A stretch of DNA of 62,308 nucleotides. Source: Brucella thiophenivorans (GTDB lineage: Bacteria > Pseudomonadota > Alphaproteobacteria > Rhizobiales > Rhizobiaceae). The position numbers and the translations under genes are program-made. Under the pieces are notes generated by a model that saw only the letters and a program-made list of their open reading frames with translations, was not told where the DNA came from and searched no databases. Shown one piece after another: positions 9,436 through 18,654 of this stretch; positions within the stretch are counted from its first letter, which is position 1, and each line of letters begins with the position of its first letter. Location: positions 1 to 62,308 of the forward strand of contig NZ_NNRJ01000058.1 of assembly GCF_002252445.1 (NCBI RefSeq), written 5' to 3'.

Positions 9436-10602
9436 TCAGCATGGCTGCGTTTGCGGCACTCGACGACTTAACTGGATGAGCGCCAGAGCGACCAGCGCTG
9501 TCATGCCACCGGCAACGGGTACCAATGCATAACTCATTCCAGCATTGATGACAGCGCCGCCTATCCCTGCACCAATGGCATTACCGAGATTGAATGCACC
9601 AATATTGATGGAGGACGCAAGACTGGGCGCTTCCGATGCGGCCTGCATGACACGCATCTGCAAGGGAGGCACGATGGCGAACGCAGCAATTCCCCAAATC
9701 AGAAGCGTCAAGGCCGCACCGACCGCGCTTGTCATCAGAAATGGCGAAAGCAACATAGTGCCTGAAAGCAATGCCAGAAATATTGTCGCCGCTCCGGTCA
9801 GCGACCAATCGGCTGCGCGACCACCAATCCAGTTACCAATTGTAAAGCCGACGCCAATCAACATGAGCGCAAAAGTAACAAAGGTATTGGAGGCACCAAT
9901 CTGGTTTTGCAGGATCGGCGTCACATAGGTATAGAGCACAAACATGGCGCTTGCACCCAATACGGTCGTGAGCATCGGAAGAACCACTTCCGCACGTGTC
10001 ATCACGCGCAGCTCGCGCCGCACATCTGGCTTCCGACCGGAACCACCTTTTGGGAGCGCTGCGGCCAGTCCGCCCATAGTAATCAGTCCAAGAACTGCGG
10101 TCGCGCCAAACGCCTCGCGCCATCCAATCTGCTGGCCGATCCATGTCGCGACAGGCACACCGCCAATATTGGCAATTGTAAGACCCATGAACATGGTCGC
10201 AACCGCTGCCGCTTGCTTCTCCGGCTTCACGAGACTTGCTGCAACTACAGCCCCCAGACCAAAATAAGCACCATGGTTGAGGCTCGTCACAATGCGCGCC
10301 ATAAGCAATGTCCAGTAGCCCGGCGCAAATGCTGACATCACATTGCCGATGGTAAAGATAGCCATCAGAGCGATCAACGCCGTTCGCTTGCCAAACCGGG
10401 AAAACAAAAGCGTCATGACCGGTGCGCCAATCATCACCCCAACAGCATAGGCGCTTATCAGCAACCCGGCTGAGGGGATTGAAACATCCACACCCTGTGC
10501 GATGACAGGCAGCATGCCCATCGGAGCGAATTCCGTCACACCAATTCCGAATGCTCCAACCGCCAGCGCCAGCAACGGCCAGTTAAATCCGCTCTTTTCC
10601 AT
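9436..10602 (-). CDS. MFS efflux transporter, DHA1 (AraJ/YdhP-like)
   Basis: A 388-residue major-facilitator protein with about 12 hydrophobic spans. N-terminal FGIGVTEFAPMGMLPVIA and the TM2-3 loop LFSRFGKRTALI match the drug/sugar efflux subfamily that includes AraJ, YdhP and Cmr-type exporters. It is transcribed divergently from a LysR-type regulator (start 10755) across a 152-bp gap, the usual arrangement for a LysR-controlled exporter. The substrate is unknown. It would act as a proton antiporter in the inner membrane. Confidence 0.9.
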   Translation of the reverse strand: MEKSGFNWPLLALAVGAFGIGVTEFAPMGMLPVIAQGVDVSIPSAGLLISAYAVGVMIGAPVMTLLFSRFGKRTALIALMAIFTIGNVMSAFAPGYWTLLMARIVTSLNHGAYFGLGAVVAASLVKPEKQAAAVATMFMGLTIANIGGVPVATWIGQQIGWREAFGATAVLGLITMGGLAAALPKGGSGRKPDVRRELRVMTRAEVVLPMLTTVLGASAMFVLYTYVTPILQNQIGASNTFVTFALMLIGVGFTIGNWIGGRAADWSLTGAATIFLALLSGTMLLSPFLMTSAVGAALTLLIWGIAAFAIVPPLQMRVMQAASEAPSLASSINIGAFNLGNAIGAGIGGAVINAGMSYALVPVAGGMTALVALALIQLSRRVPQTQPC

Positions 10603-10723
10603 ACCATTTCCTCGAAAAATTCTTAGCCGCTTATTGAGAACGCAAAACGTTTCGAAAGCGGGTAGTTGGAGCAGAAATAAGCCAGCGTCAAATCCTTGAC
10701 AACGCCATCACGCGGCATATGAT

Positions 10724-10742
10724 TTATGAATCATTTTCATAA
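10724..10742. promoter_or_regulatory. Imperfect inverted repeat, possible LysR operator
   Basis: TTATGAA-TCATT-TTCATAA has 7-bp arms. It lies just before the LysR gene and in the divergent gap to the MFS exporter. Position and symmetry fit an autoregulatory site, and the LysR core T-N11-A can be placed in it. No experimental support can be seen in the sequence. Confidence 0.45.
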
Positions 10743-10754
10743 ATGGAAGCGAAT

Positions 10755-11660
10755 ATGGACAATCGTGTCGGTGAAATGGATGTATTTCTACGCGTCGTAG
10801 ATACCGGAAATTTCTCGGAAGCTGCGCGGCAACTGCACATGACCCCATCCAATGTATCTAAATTGATCGCTCGCCTCGAAACGCGATTGCGCGTGCGACT
10901 GCTGGAACGCTCAACCCGTCGCCTTTCCCTGACTGCGGAGGGTCGGCGCTATTACGAACGCGGTCAAGCACTGCTTTCCGAGCTCGAAGATATTGAACGC
11001 GAAGCGTCACAGATTGCAGCGAGTGCTGGTGGAACCGTACGGGTAACGTCATCGGTTGGTTTCGCAACTATGGCAATTGAGCCATTGCTGCCGGAATTTT
11101 GGAAAGAACACCCCAATATCGTGATCGACTTGTCCCTTTCCGATGAACTTGTCGACCTCTATCTGGATCGTACGGATGTTGCCTTTCGCATCGGTGTACT
11201 GAGCGACTCGTCGTTGACAGCTACAAAACTTGGGACTGCGAGGCGAAGAATAGTCGCTTCACCCTCTTATCTGGAGAAGCACGGCATTCCCGAAACGATC
11301 AGAGATCTCAAGCGACATCAGTGTTTGGGATTCAATTTTCGGCGCTCAGCACAATCATCCAACGTGCTCAACTCTCGGCGCATTTTTGATCAGGCACCCG
11401 GCGCACTGTTGCTGGCCAATAATGGCGAAACCGTAAAACGACTGGCAATTCACGGAATGGGCATTGCTCAGCTTGGCGAATATCATATCCGCGACGAGCT
11501 TCGATCTGGTGCGCTCACTGAAATTCTTCTTGAAGAAAGCAAGGATGATACCGAAGATTTGCATGTGGTTTTCATCGGTGGCGAAAGACTTCCCCACCGC
11601 GTTCGTGCGTTTCTGGATTTTATGACACCACGACTAAGGGACTATATCGCGCAAAAATAG
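10755..11660 (+). CDS. LysR-family transcriptional regulator
   Basis: A 301-residue regulator. The N-terminal winged helix-turn-helix (MDVFLRVVDTGNFSEAARQL, then SNVSKLIARLETRLRVRLLERSTR) is followed by a LysR substrate-binding domain from about residue 90. The start at 10755 is preferred because GGAAG lies 6 nt upstream; an in-frame ATG at 10743 would add four residues. It sits head to head with the MFS exporter at 9436-10602, its likely target. Typical LysR proteins bind the shared intergenic region, where TTATGAATCATTTTCATAA (10724-10742) forms an imperfect inverted repeat. Confidence 0.92.
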   Translation: MDNRVGEMDVFLRVVDTGNFSEAARQLHMTPSNVSKLIARLETRLRVRLLERSTRRLSLTAEGRRYYERGQALLSELEDIEREASQIAASAGGTVRVTSSVGFATMAIEPLLPEFWKEHPNIVIDLSLSDELVDLYLDRTDVAFRIGVLSDSSLTATKLGTARRRIVASPSYLEKHGIPETIRDLKRHQCLGFNFRRSAQSSNVLNSRRIFDQAPGALLLANNGETVKRLAIHGMGIAQLGEYHIRDELRSGALTEILLEESKDDTEDLHVVFIGGERLPHRVRAFLDFMTPRLRDYIAQK

Positions 11661-11862
11661 CAACCAGGCGGCCTTCGAGACCATGTCGAAAGACCTGGAC
11701 GGTTGTTGGATGAGGCACGCATTTTAACAAATGATTAGGCTGCGTTGAGGATTATTTTTCGAGCGTCTTTATTTATGACAAACGACTTATTCGTTTGGAA
11801 CTTAAATACTCACATGCCGTTAATGGCGATCAATCGCAAATTTTTGCACGCGGACGGCTGGT

Positions 11863-13128
11863 ATGCATGTATCCTCCACCTCTCAGCTGAGCCGACGTTC
11901 GCTTCTGGCGCTCGCTGTCCTCAATTTTTTTCTTGCCGATGCACGCGATGGACTTGGTCCATTTCTTGACGGCTTTCTGGCGACAAACGGCTGGTCACCG
12001 CTCACACTGGGTATCGTCGCTACCACAGGTGGGGTTCTGGGTATGATCGCAACACCGCTTTTTGGTGCGTGGGTGGATGCATCCAAGCGCAAGCGGATGC
12101 TAATCATCATGCCTGTGATACTCGTTACGGCAGCAGCCCTATGGACCCTAGCAGATCCAGGAAATGCATCAGTATTCGGCGGTCAATCTGCAACCGCAAT
12201 TGTGGGCGCTATTGTCGGCCCTGCTCTTATGGGACTGACACTCGGCCTTGTTGGTGAGCAAAACTTCTCGCGTCAGGTTTCACGTAATGAGTTTTGGAAC
12301 CATTCGGGGAATGTCATTTCTCTCGTTGGCGTCTACTTTGCTGCATCGGCATTTGGTTTGGCCGGGATCATATCATTGATGGTTATCACGGCCATCGCCA
12401 CAATTATCGCAGCGCTTGCCATCAATCCGAAAGAGATAAACAACGACGTTGCCCGTGGCCTTTCTCATAAAGACAATAGCGATGCTCCGGCACCATCTGG
12501 GTATTCCATCCTGTTCAACAGTAAGGGTCTGATACTGCTTGCCGTGACTTTAATGATCTTTCACTTCGGAAACGCGCCTATCAGCAGACTTATAGCCCAA
12601 GACTTTTCCATCCAGTTGGGAACGCCTTTTCGTACCACTGCCGTGACAACAGGTGTGTCACAACTTTCAATGATTGTTATGGCACTGGCTGCTCCGTTTC
12701 TCATTAAACGTTTTGGATTATCGACGATCTTTATAATCGCCTTGATGGCGCTTCCTATTCGCGGTGCCATTGCCGGATCTTTCAGAAATTTCGGGGTTAT
12801 TTTCCCTGTTCAGGTCCTTGACGGTGTTGGCGCGGGCCTCATCGGCATAGCCACTCCGATTGCAGCCGAACAGATTCTTTCGGGCACCGGGCGTTTTAAC
12901 GTCGGATTTGCCGCGGTGATGACAATGCAAGGCATAGGCGCATCCCTGAGCAATCTCGTTGCAGGTTGGCTCACAGATTTAGGCGGATACGGTCTGGCTT
13001 ACTGGGTACATGGCGGAATTGCCGCGTTTGCCATGGTCTCGTTTATCGTCGGTCGCAAAGCTATCGTACCGGAACGAACAAAAGAAACCGAACCTGGTAG
13101 AGCCGAGGCACCAGCACTTCCCATGTGA
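11863..13128 (+). CDS. MFS transporter
   Basis: A 421-residue major-facilitator protein with about 12 spans. N-terminal FFLADARDGLGPFLDGFL and the loop GAWVDASKRKRMLI (the MFS A-motif position) identify the superfamily. It resembles the 'ygaY/multidrug-like' alphaproteobacterial MFS proteins, but I cannot assign a substrate. It stands alone, downstream of the LysR gene with a 202-bp gap. The gene is followed directly by a mosaic repeat. Confidence 0.85.
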   Translation: MHVSSTSQLSRRSLLALAVLNFFLADARDGLGPFLDGFLATNGWSPLTLGIVATTGGVLGMIATPLFGAWVDASKRKRMLIIMPVILVTAAALWTLADPGNASVFGGQSATAIVGAIVGPALMGLTLGLVGEQNFSRQVSRNEFWNHSGNVISLVGVYFAASAFGLAGIISLMVITAIATIIAALAINPKEINNDVARGLSHKDNSDAPAPSGYSILFNSKGLILLAVTLMIFHFGNAPISRLIAQDFSIQLGTPFRTTAVTTGVSQLSMIVMALAAPFLIKRFGLSTIFIIALMALPIRGAIAGSFRNFGVIFPVQVLDGVGAGLIGIATPIAAEQILSGTGRFNVGFAAVMTMQGIGASLSNLVAGWLTDLGGYGLAYWVHGGIAAFAMVSFIVGRKAIVPERTKETEPGRAEAPALPM

Positions 13129-13132
13129 ATGA

Positions 13133-13174
13133 GAGCGCATCCCGAAAACAGCGTCGCGTTTTTTGCATGCGCTC
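13133..13174. repeat. Hyphomicrobiales intergenic palindromic repeat (degenerate copy)
   Basis: GAGCGCATCCCGAAAA is followed by an altered right arm, TTTTTTGCATGCGCTCC. It lies just after the MFS stop codon at 13128, so it may help end transcription. Confidence 0.65.
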
Positions 13175-13205
13175 CTGGTTTCGTAGGTAAGTCCTGAATA
13201 GTTAT

Positions 13206-13548
13206 TCAGGCGACCTGACCGAGATAAGTGTCAAGCCGTTCGCCCTTCATGACGAGCTTTGAACACAGCTTCGCCGATTTTTCCTTCACAGCTTCAAGAT
13301 TGCGCGGCTTACCGACCTGGATCACACCAATCATGGCCAACATCAGATGCGGCGGGCAATAATAGAGATACACACCTTCCTGATCGACAGTGACCGTAAA
13401 CTTCTCATCAAGCTTGCTTTCCATGGCTTCACACCTTCCGGCACTGCAAAGGACTGGACATAATGACTGGTGTTTTCCGGAATGAAGGTAACCGTGTCAC
13501 CAATCTCGGCTTTCACATAGGCTGGCTCCAAAACCAGGCTTTTTGAAT
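13206..13548 (-). pseudogene. Pseudoazurin (type I blue copper protein), truncated and frameshifted
   Basis: Two overlapping minus-strand frames together encode most of a pseudoazurin. One has EPAYVKAEIGDTVTFIPE with SHYVQSF (Cu-ligand His). The other has ESKLDEKFTVTV, then YYCPPHLMLAMIGV (ligands Cys, His, Met). They join at PW-ESK if a single G is restored in CCATGG(G)AAAGC near 13420-13424, so a one-base deletion broke the gene. The signal peptide and first strand are also missing, and an in-frame TAA occurs about 8 codons upstream of the remaining homology. Pseudoazurin carries electrons to copper nitrite reductase in denitrifiers. No nir gene is in the window. Confidence 0.85.
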
Positions 13549-13941
13549 AAAACCAACAATATTAGACTAATTAAGACATGGCGCACGATTCTGGGCAGTT
13601 GTTGTGCAAGCCACCCTCCCACAGTCCAAGATAAATGTATTAACCAGTAATTTATTAATTATCACGGAAATGAATTTGTCTTTTAATCGCTCTAGACCTA
13701 ATGCAACGAATAGCCCAATATATGAGCACTAGTTTAATTAGCGCTACGCAGAAATTGAAGCTGAGTGCGTGAGTTATTCTGGAGAATCCCGCTCATCGCA
13801 GGAGAATAATTATTTATTCCTGCGTTCAAAGTGCATGTGTCGTGCACCCAATCGTTATTCAAAAGACCTCCTCAAAAATCAGAGATTAGAAGCCGTCATC
13901 AGAAGTCACTAAACTTGATTGTTACCTTAGAAAGAGACGTT
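13549..13941 (+). other. Gene-free leader of the decarboxylase gene, with hairpins
   Basis: About 390 bp without a supportable gene. The part nearest the decarboxylase contains a hairpin at 13797-13824 (CGCAG-GA-GAATAA / TTATTC-CTGCG) and a smaller one at 13831-13847 (GTGCA / TGCAC). The latter lies where an alternative in-frame GTG start would be. The ribosome binding site AAAGAGA and ATG (13942) come afterwards. This may be a regulatory leader; the first 200 bp are AT-rich and otherwise featureless. Confidence 0.5.
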
Positions 13942-16656
13942 ATGGATATTTCTACCAAACAACTAAGTGATACACATTCCATCATTGGTAAGACACTCGC
14001 TACGCCCGCAATAAGAGCAGATCGTTGGCTTACTATTCTTTCTGAAGGACGCTTTTGGGTAAATGGAGACGATACACGACATGAAACAATCGGTCATGTG
14101 CTGGCAGGGCTGGAAACGATTGAACGCTTTTTTGCGTATCCGGGCAGTTCCGTGCTCGACAAATTGCATGCACGTCTCAATGATAATGATGCAAAAGGTT
14201 TCTTGAGAGCCGCACAGAATATTTCGACAAGTATCATCTCCCAAAAATATATGTCGAACAGTTCAGCATGGGATGATTGGGATAGCGATGACAGCGCTCC
14301 GGCGGATCGCTTGCCGCAGGCAATCAGCCACATCAATCGCAAGCCTTATTTTGAAGTCCTGGCAGTCGTTCCGCATGTGTCGTCTCGCTGGCAGCATATT
14401 GCGCTGGAAGCGCGCTCGGTTCGGCGACCTGAGGATGAATTCAACTATGAAACTGTTGTGGTTGGAAATGCAGAAGATGCATTGACCGCTATTCTCGTCA
14501 ATCCAACGATTGCGTCTGTCGTGCTGTATGAAGGGTTTGCGGCAAAGGCTGCCGCAACCAATCCTTTGATCACTGCAATTTCAGAAGTCGTCGATCTCGA
14601 CGAAATCAAAGACGACAGCCTTCTTGCTTTGCGCACCGCGCAGGCGATCAAAAAGATACGGCCCGAACTCGATATTTATCTGCTCAGTGATCGTGAAATC
14701 GAGCATCTGGCAGGAGAAGCCTCAAACCAGATATTCAGCCGGCTATTCTATCAGGTGGAAGAGCCGCTCGAACTGCATTTGTCGATTTTGGAAGGCGTTC
14801 ACAAGCGCTACCACACACCGTTCTTCGATAATCTCAAGCATTATGCCGCCCGACCAATTGCAACTTTCCACGCACTCCCGATTGCGCGCGGTAAGGCCGT
14901 GTTTAAGTCCAACTGGATTCGCGATATGGGCGAATTCTATGGGCCGAACCTGTTTCTCGCAGAAAGTTCGGCAACGACAGGCGGTCTCGACAGCCTGCTG
15001 GAACCCACCGGTAATATCAAAGAAGCGCAGGAACTGGCTGCACGGGCCTTTGGTGCCGATCACGTTTTCTTCGTGACCAACGGCACGTCTACAAGCAACA
15101 AAATGGTGCTTCAGGCGCTGCTGGCACCGGGCGATATTGTCATTATCGACCGCAATTGTCACAAGTCGCACCATTATGGATGTGTGCTCGCGGGTGCCGA
15201 GCCTTATTATGTCGAAGCTTTCGCTTTGACCCAATATTCCATGTATGGCGCCGTGCCGATCAGCACGATCAAGAAGGCGCTTTTAACGCTGCGCGCAGCC
15301 GGTCAACTCGACCGGGTGAAGATGATAGATCTCACCAACTGTACCTTTGACGGACATGTTTATAATACGCGCCGCGTCATGGAAGAATGTCTGGCGATCA
15401 AACCCGACCTGATCTTCCTGTGGGACGAAGCATGGTTCGGTTTTGCACATTGGTCCCCGCTCCTGCGCCAGAGAACGGCAATGGGGGCAGCACTACTGGT
15501 CGAAGATTATCTGAAAACGCCAGAGGCAAAGCAGGCCTTCCTCAAGCAAAAAGAAGAACTTGGCGACAATCCATCCGATGATATTCTGCTTACAACGCGA
15601 CTGATCCCTGATCCGGACGCCGTGACCTTGCGTGTTTATCAGACCAATTCCATCCATAAATCCATGTCAGCACTTCGTCAGGGGTCGGTTGTTCTTGTCC
15701 GGGATGCATTATTCAACGACGTAGAAGCGCAGTTCCACGAAGCCGTGTTCACGCATGCATCGACAAGCCCAAATCTGCAAATTATTGCAAGCCTTGACGT
15801 CGCAAGACGCCAGATGGAACTTGAAGGTTACGGACTTGTCGCCAATGCCTTGCAGATCGCGTTGGAAATCCGCAAGCAGGTCAACAGCCATCCGGTCATC
15901 TCGAAATATTTCCGCGTTCTCAACAATGCTGAAATGATCCCGGAAGATTATCGTAAATCGAGCCTGACGGACTTCAATGATGCATCGGTTTCATGGACGG
16001 ATGCCGTGCAAGCAGTGCGTGACGACGAGTTTCTGCTCGACCCGACACGCATGACGCTGACCTGTGGTCAGGCTGGTTTTGACGGCACGACTTTCAAGAA
16101 TATTCTCGCGGACCGGTTCAACATTCAGGTCAACAAGACGTCCCGCAACAGCATTTTGCTGCAATCGAATATCAACAATTCGCGCAGTGACGTTGCTCTT
16201 CTGGTGCGCGTTCTGCTCGAAATCGCGCAGGAAATTGAAGCGGACCTGAAAGAGGGCGGAGAGGATCGTTCCAAGAGCTTTGCAGCGAAAGTCCGCACAC
16301 TCGTGGATGATGTGCCGGATCTTCCGAACTTCAGTCAATTTGATGCACGTTATCGCTCAGATCCTGAGGCTGCAACGCTGAACGGCAATATTCGCGGCGC
16401 ATTCTATGATGCCTATAAAAAGGAGGAGTGCGAGTATATTGCGCTTCACAGTGCGGATGTCGAGGAAAGACTTGAGAAGGGCCCGGCACTTGTCTCGGCA
16501 AACTTCGTCATTCCTTATCCACCGGGTTTCCCGATCATGGTTCCGGGACAGGTCATCACGCATGAGATTATCGAATTCATGCGCAAGCTTGATGTCAAGG
16601 AAATCCACGGTTACGACAAATCCGTTGGACTGAAAGTTCTCAAGCGCTCAGCGTAA
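13942..16656 (+). CDS. Orn/Lys/Arg decarboxylase class-I (PLP-dependent)
   Basis: A 904-residue fold-type I decarboxylase. An N-terminal wing domain (about 1-290) precedes the PLP domain, with FFVTNGTSTSNKMVLQAL (phosphate binding), FLWDEAWFGFAHW (Asp and Ala contacting the cofactor) and TNSIHKSMSALRQGS, whose Lys573 should form the Schiff base. The C-terminal domain ends near KEIHGYDK. It is longer than the ~715-750 residues of E. coli SpeF/CadA/AdiA. The ATG at 13942 follows AAAGAGA; an upstream in-frame GTG at 13831 is less likely because hairpins occupy that stretch. The next gene is an AspT-type exchanger. The pair resembles acid-resistance modules that decarboxylate an amino acid and swap product for substrate. 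The substrate (Orn, Lys or Arg) is undecided. Confidence 0.9.
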   Translation: MDISTKQLSDTHSIIGKTLATPAIRADRWLTILSEGRFWVNGDDTRHETIGHVLAGLETIERFFAYPGSSVLDKLHARLNDNDAKGFLRAAQNISTSIISQKYMSNSSAWDDWDSDDSAPADRLPQAISHINRKPYFEVLAVVPHVSSRWQHIALEARSVRRPEDEFNYETVVVGNAEDALTAILVNPTIASVVLYEGFAAKAAATNPLITAISEVVDLDEIKDDSLLALRTAQAIKKIRPELDIYLLSDREIEHLAGEASNQIFSRLFYQVEEPLELHLSILEGVHKRYHTPFFDNLKHYAARPIATFHALPIARGKAVFKSNWIRDMGEFYGPNLFLAESSATTGGLDSLLEPTGNIKEAQELAARAFGADHVFFVTNGTSTSNKMVLQALLAPGDIVIIDRNCHKSHHYGCVLAGAEPYYVEAFALTQYSMYGAVPISTIKKALLTLRAAGQLDRVKMIDLTNCTFDGHVYNTRRVMEECLAIKPDLIFLWDEAWFGFAHWSPLLRQRTAMGAALLVEDYLKTPEAKQAFLKQKEELGDNPSDDILLTTRLIPDPDAVTLRVYQTNSIHKSMSALRQGSVVLVRDALFNDVEAQFHEAVFTHASTSPNLQIIASLDVARRQMELEGYGLVANALQIALEIRKQVNSHPVISKYFRVLNNAEMIPEDYRKSSLTDFNDASVSWTDAVQAVRDDEFLLDPTRMTLTCGQAGFDGTTFKNILADRFNIQVNKTSRNSILLQSNINNSRSDVALLVRVLLEIAQEIEADLKEGGEDRSKSFAAKVRTLVDDVPDLPNFSQFDARYRSDPEAATLNGNIRGAFYDAYKKEECEYIALHSADVEERLEKGPALVSANFVIPYPPGFPIMVPGQVITHEIIEFMRKLDVKEIHGYDKSVGLKVLKRSA

Positions 16657-16672
16657 ATTTCGTGGAAGCTAT

Positions 16673-16709
16673 AGCGCCGATTAATGTGACATTGATCGGC
16701 GCTTTCTCT
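16673..16709 (+). terminator. Rho-independent terminator after the decarboxylase
   Basis: The stem AGCGCCGAT / ATCGGCGCT, extended by TAATG/CATTG, is followed by TTCTCTT. It lies between the decarboxylase stop (16656) and the exchanger start (16739). It could partly uncouple the two genes. Confidence 0.7.
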
Positions 16710-16738
16710 TGTTTTCGGCTTATCAGGAAAGTTAAGCG

Positions 16739-18430
16739 ATGTTCCTCTTTGAATGGGTAGGCAATGTGCTGAGATCAGCTCCTGAGCTGGCGATCTTTCT
16801 CGCACTTGCTATTGGGTTTTGGATTGGGGCGCAGAAATTTGGCACAGTCAGCCTTGGATCAGTAACCGGGACTTTGCTTGCGGGTGTTCTGATTGGACAG
16901 CTCGGAATAGAAATCTCGCCGCAAATCAAATCGATCTTCTTCATTATGTTTTTGTTTGCGGTCGGCTTTGGTGTAGGTCCGCAATTTGTGCGTGGCATCG
17001 CAAGTGACGGCCTGCCACAGGCAATTTTTGCTGTGGTCGTGTCTCTCCTGTGTCTTGGTTCGGTCTATATAGCAGCTGTTATTGCGGGTTATGGTCCGGG
17101 GTCTTCAATCGGTCTTCTGGCCGGATCTCAGACAATTTCTGCAGCCATCGGTATGGCGACAGATGCACTTAATCGAAGTGATCTGTCGCCGTCCCAAATC
17201 GCTGATGAACTCAATGCTATACCCGTTGCCTATGCCGTGACATATCTGTTTGGTACGGTGGGTACAGGCCTCCTGATTGCTTTTCTGGGGCCAAAACTGC
17301 TGCGCATTAACCTTGAGCAGGAATGCCAGCGTTATGAACGCGAAATGTCAGTCGGCACGCCCGATGCGGGCATTGAGACTGCCTGGCACCAGTATATCGT
17401 TCGTTCGTTCCGGCTGACGGTGCCGGGTATTATTGCAGGCAAAACTGTCGCTGCTGCGGAGCAGATGGCGGGGAGCCGGATATTCCTCGAACGTTTGCGT
17501 CGTGATGGCAAAATCATTCCTTTCGACGATAATACGGTGTTGCAGGTCGGCGACATTGTTGCGGTTTCCGGTCCACACGATTCTATCGTCGACTGGTCAA
17601 ACAGGGCACAGGAAGTGGCTGATCGCGAACTGATTGATGTTCCGATTGAAACTGTTGATGTGGTTATAACGAACAAGCGCGTGAATGGACGAACCCTGAT
17701 CGACCTGTCGCACGAGCCGTTTACGCGTGGTGTTTACATCAATCGGATTCGTCGCGGGTCGATGAATGTCGATGTGCCGGTCAAGGCGCAAAGCAAAGTC
17801 TATCGCGGCGACATCGTCAGTCTTACAGGCAGTAAAAAGCATATAGCGGCGCTGGTTGCCGAAATTGGTTATGCCGACAGGCCGACAAGCGTTACCGATA
17901 TGGTGCTGGTCGGTTCGGGCATCGTTATCGGCGGTGTGGTGGGATCGATCGTCGTTCCAATCGCCGGTATTCCGATCACGCTGTCAACCTCAGGCGGTGC
18001 ACTTATTGCAGGCCTTATTTTCGGCTGGCTTCGCAGTTTTACGCCGAAAATGGGTAATGTTCCGACTGCAACGGTCTGGTTTATGAATACGGTCGGCTTG
18101 AATATTTTTATTGCCGTTGTCGGTATATCTGCGGGCCCAACCTTTATCAGCGGGCTTAAGGAAATAGGAATAGAAATGTTCCTGTGGGGCCTGTTTGCGA
18201 CCTCTGTACCTATGTTGCTTGCACCGTTGATCGGAAAATATATCTTCCGGTTTGATCCCGCAATTAATCTCGGTTGCTGCGGTGGGGCGCGAACAAGTAC
18301 GGCGGCGGCGGCGATGGTCTCTGAAGCTGCAAAAAGCAATGTTCCGATGCTGGGATATACGGTGCCTTATGCGATCAGCAATACATTGCTCACACTTTGG
18401 GGAATGGTCATCGTTATCTTGATGACATAA
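16739..18430 (+). CDS. Aspartate:alanine exchanger (AAEx/AspT) family transporter
   Basis: A 563-residue membrane protein with two hydrophobic halves (about 1-190 and 380-563) around a soluble centre. The N-terminal half has the AspT/YidE-type run MFLFAVGFGVGPQFVRG. The C-terminal half has the matching GLNIFIAVVGISAGPTFISG repeat and GGARTSTAAAAMVSEAA. The central ~205-375 stretch holds two RCK_C (TrkA-C) domains, as in family members. AspT-type proteins swap an amino acid for its decarboxylation product, generating proton motive force. Position right after the decarboxylase (82 bp, RBS AGGAAAG) supports such a role here, with the decarboxylase's substrate and product as cargo. Confidence 0.9.
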   Translation: MFLFEWVGNVLRSAPELAIFLALAIGFWIGAQKFGTVSLGSVTGTLLAGVLIGQLGIEISPQIKSIFFIMFLFAVGFGVGPQFVRGIASDGLPQAIFAVVVSLLCLGSVYIAAVIAGYGPGSSIGLLAGSQTISAAIGMATDALNRSDLSPSQIADELNAIPVAYAVTYLFGTVGTGLLIAFLGPKLLRINLEQECQRYEREMSVGTPDAGIETAWHQYIVRSFRLTVPGIIAGKTVAAAEQMAGSRIFLERLRRDGKIIPFDDNTVLQVGDIVAVSGPHDSIVDWSNRAQEVADRELIDVPIETVDVVITNKRVNGRTLIDLSHEPFTRGVYINRIRRGSMNVDVPVKAQSKVYRGDIVSLTGSKKHIAALVAEIGYADRPTSVTDMVLVGSGIVIGGVVGSIVVPIAGIPITLSTSGGALIAGLIFGWLRSFTPKMGNVPTATVWFMNTVGLNIFIAVVGISAGPTFISGLKEIGIEMFLWGLFATSVPMLLAPLIGKYIFRFDPAINLGCCGGARTSTAAAAMVSEAAKSNVPMLGYTVPYAISNTLLTLWGMVIVILMT

Positions 18431-18456
18431 ATTGCTATATCCCTGACTGAACCGGA

Positions 18457-18489
18457 AAACGTCCGCCCAACTATTCCGGGTGGACGTTT
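18457..18489 (+). terminator. Terminator-like hairpin after the exchanger gene
   Basis: The stem AAACGTCCGCCC / GGGTGGACGTTT has 12 bp with one G-T pair and a 9-nt loop, followed by CTTC. It lies 27 bp after the exchanger stop. The U-tract is short. Confidence 0.65.
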
Positions 18490-18654
18490 CTTCGACAGCC
18501 GCATGCCTTATAAATTCAACGGTTCTCATAAAATCCATTCGGTAAGCATTCCTGCTTACAGAGATGATAATTCGGGATACATACAGCAAAATCACGCCGC
18601 AATTGTAAGCATGATCTCGCTTATCCTATTCAAACGAAAATTTTGAGGACATTT

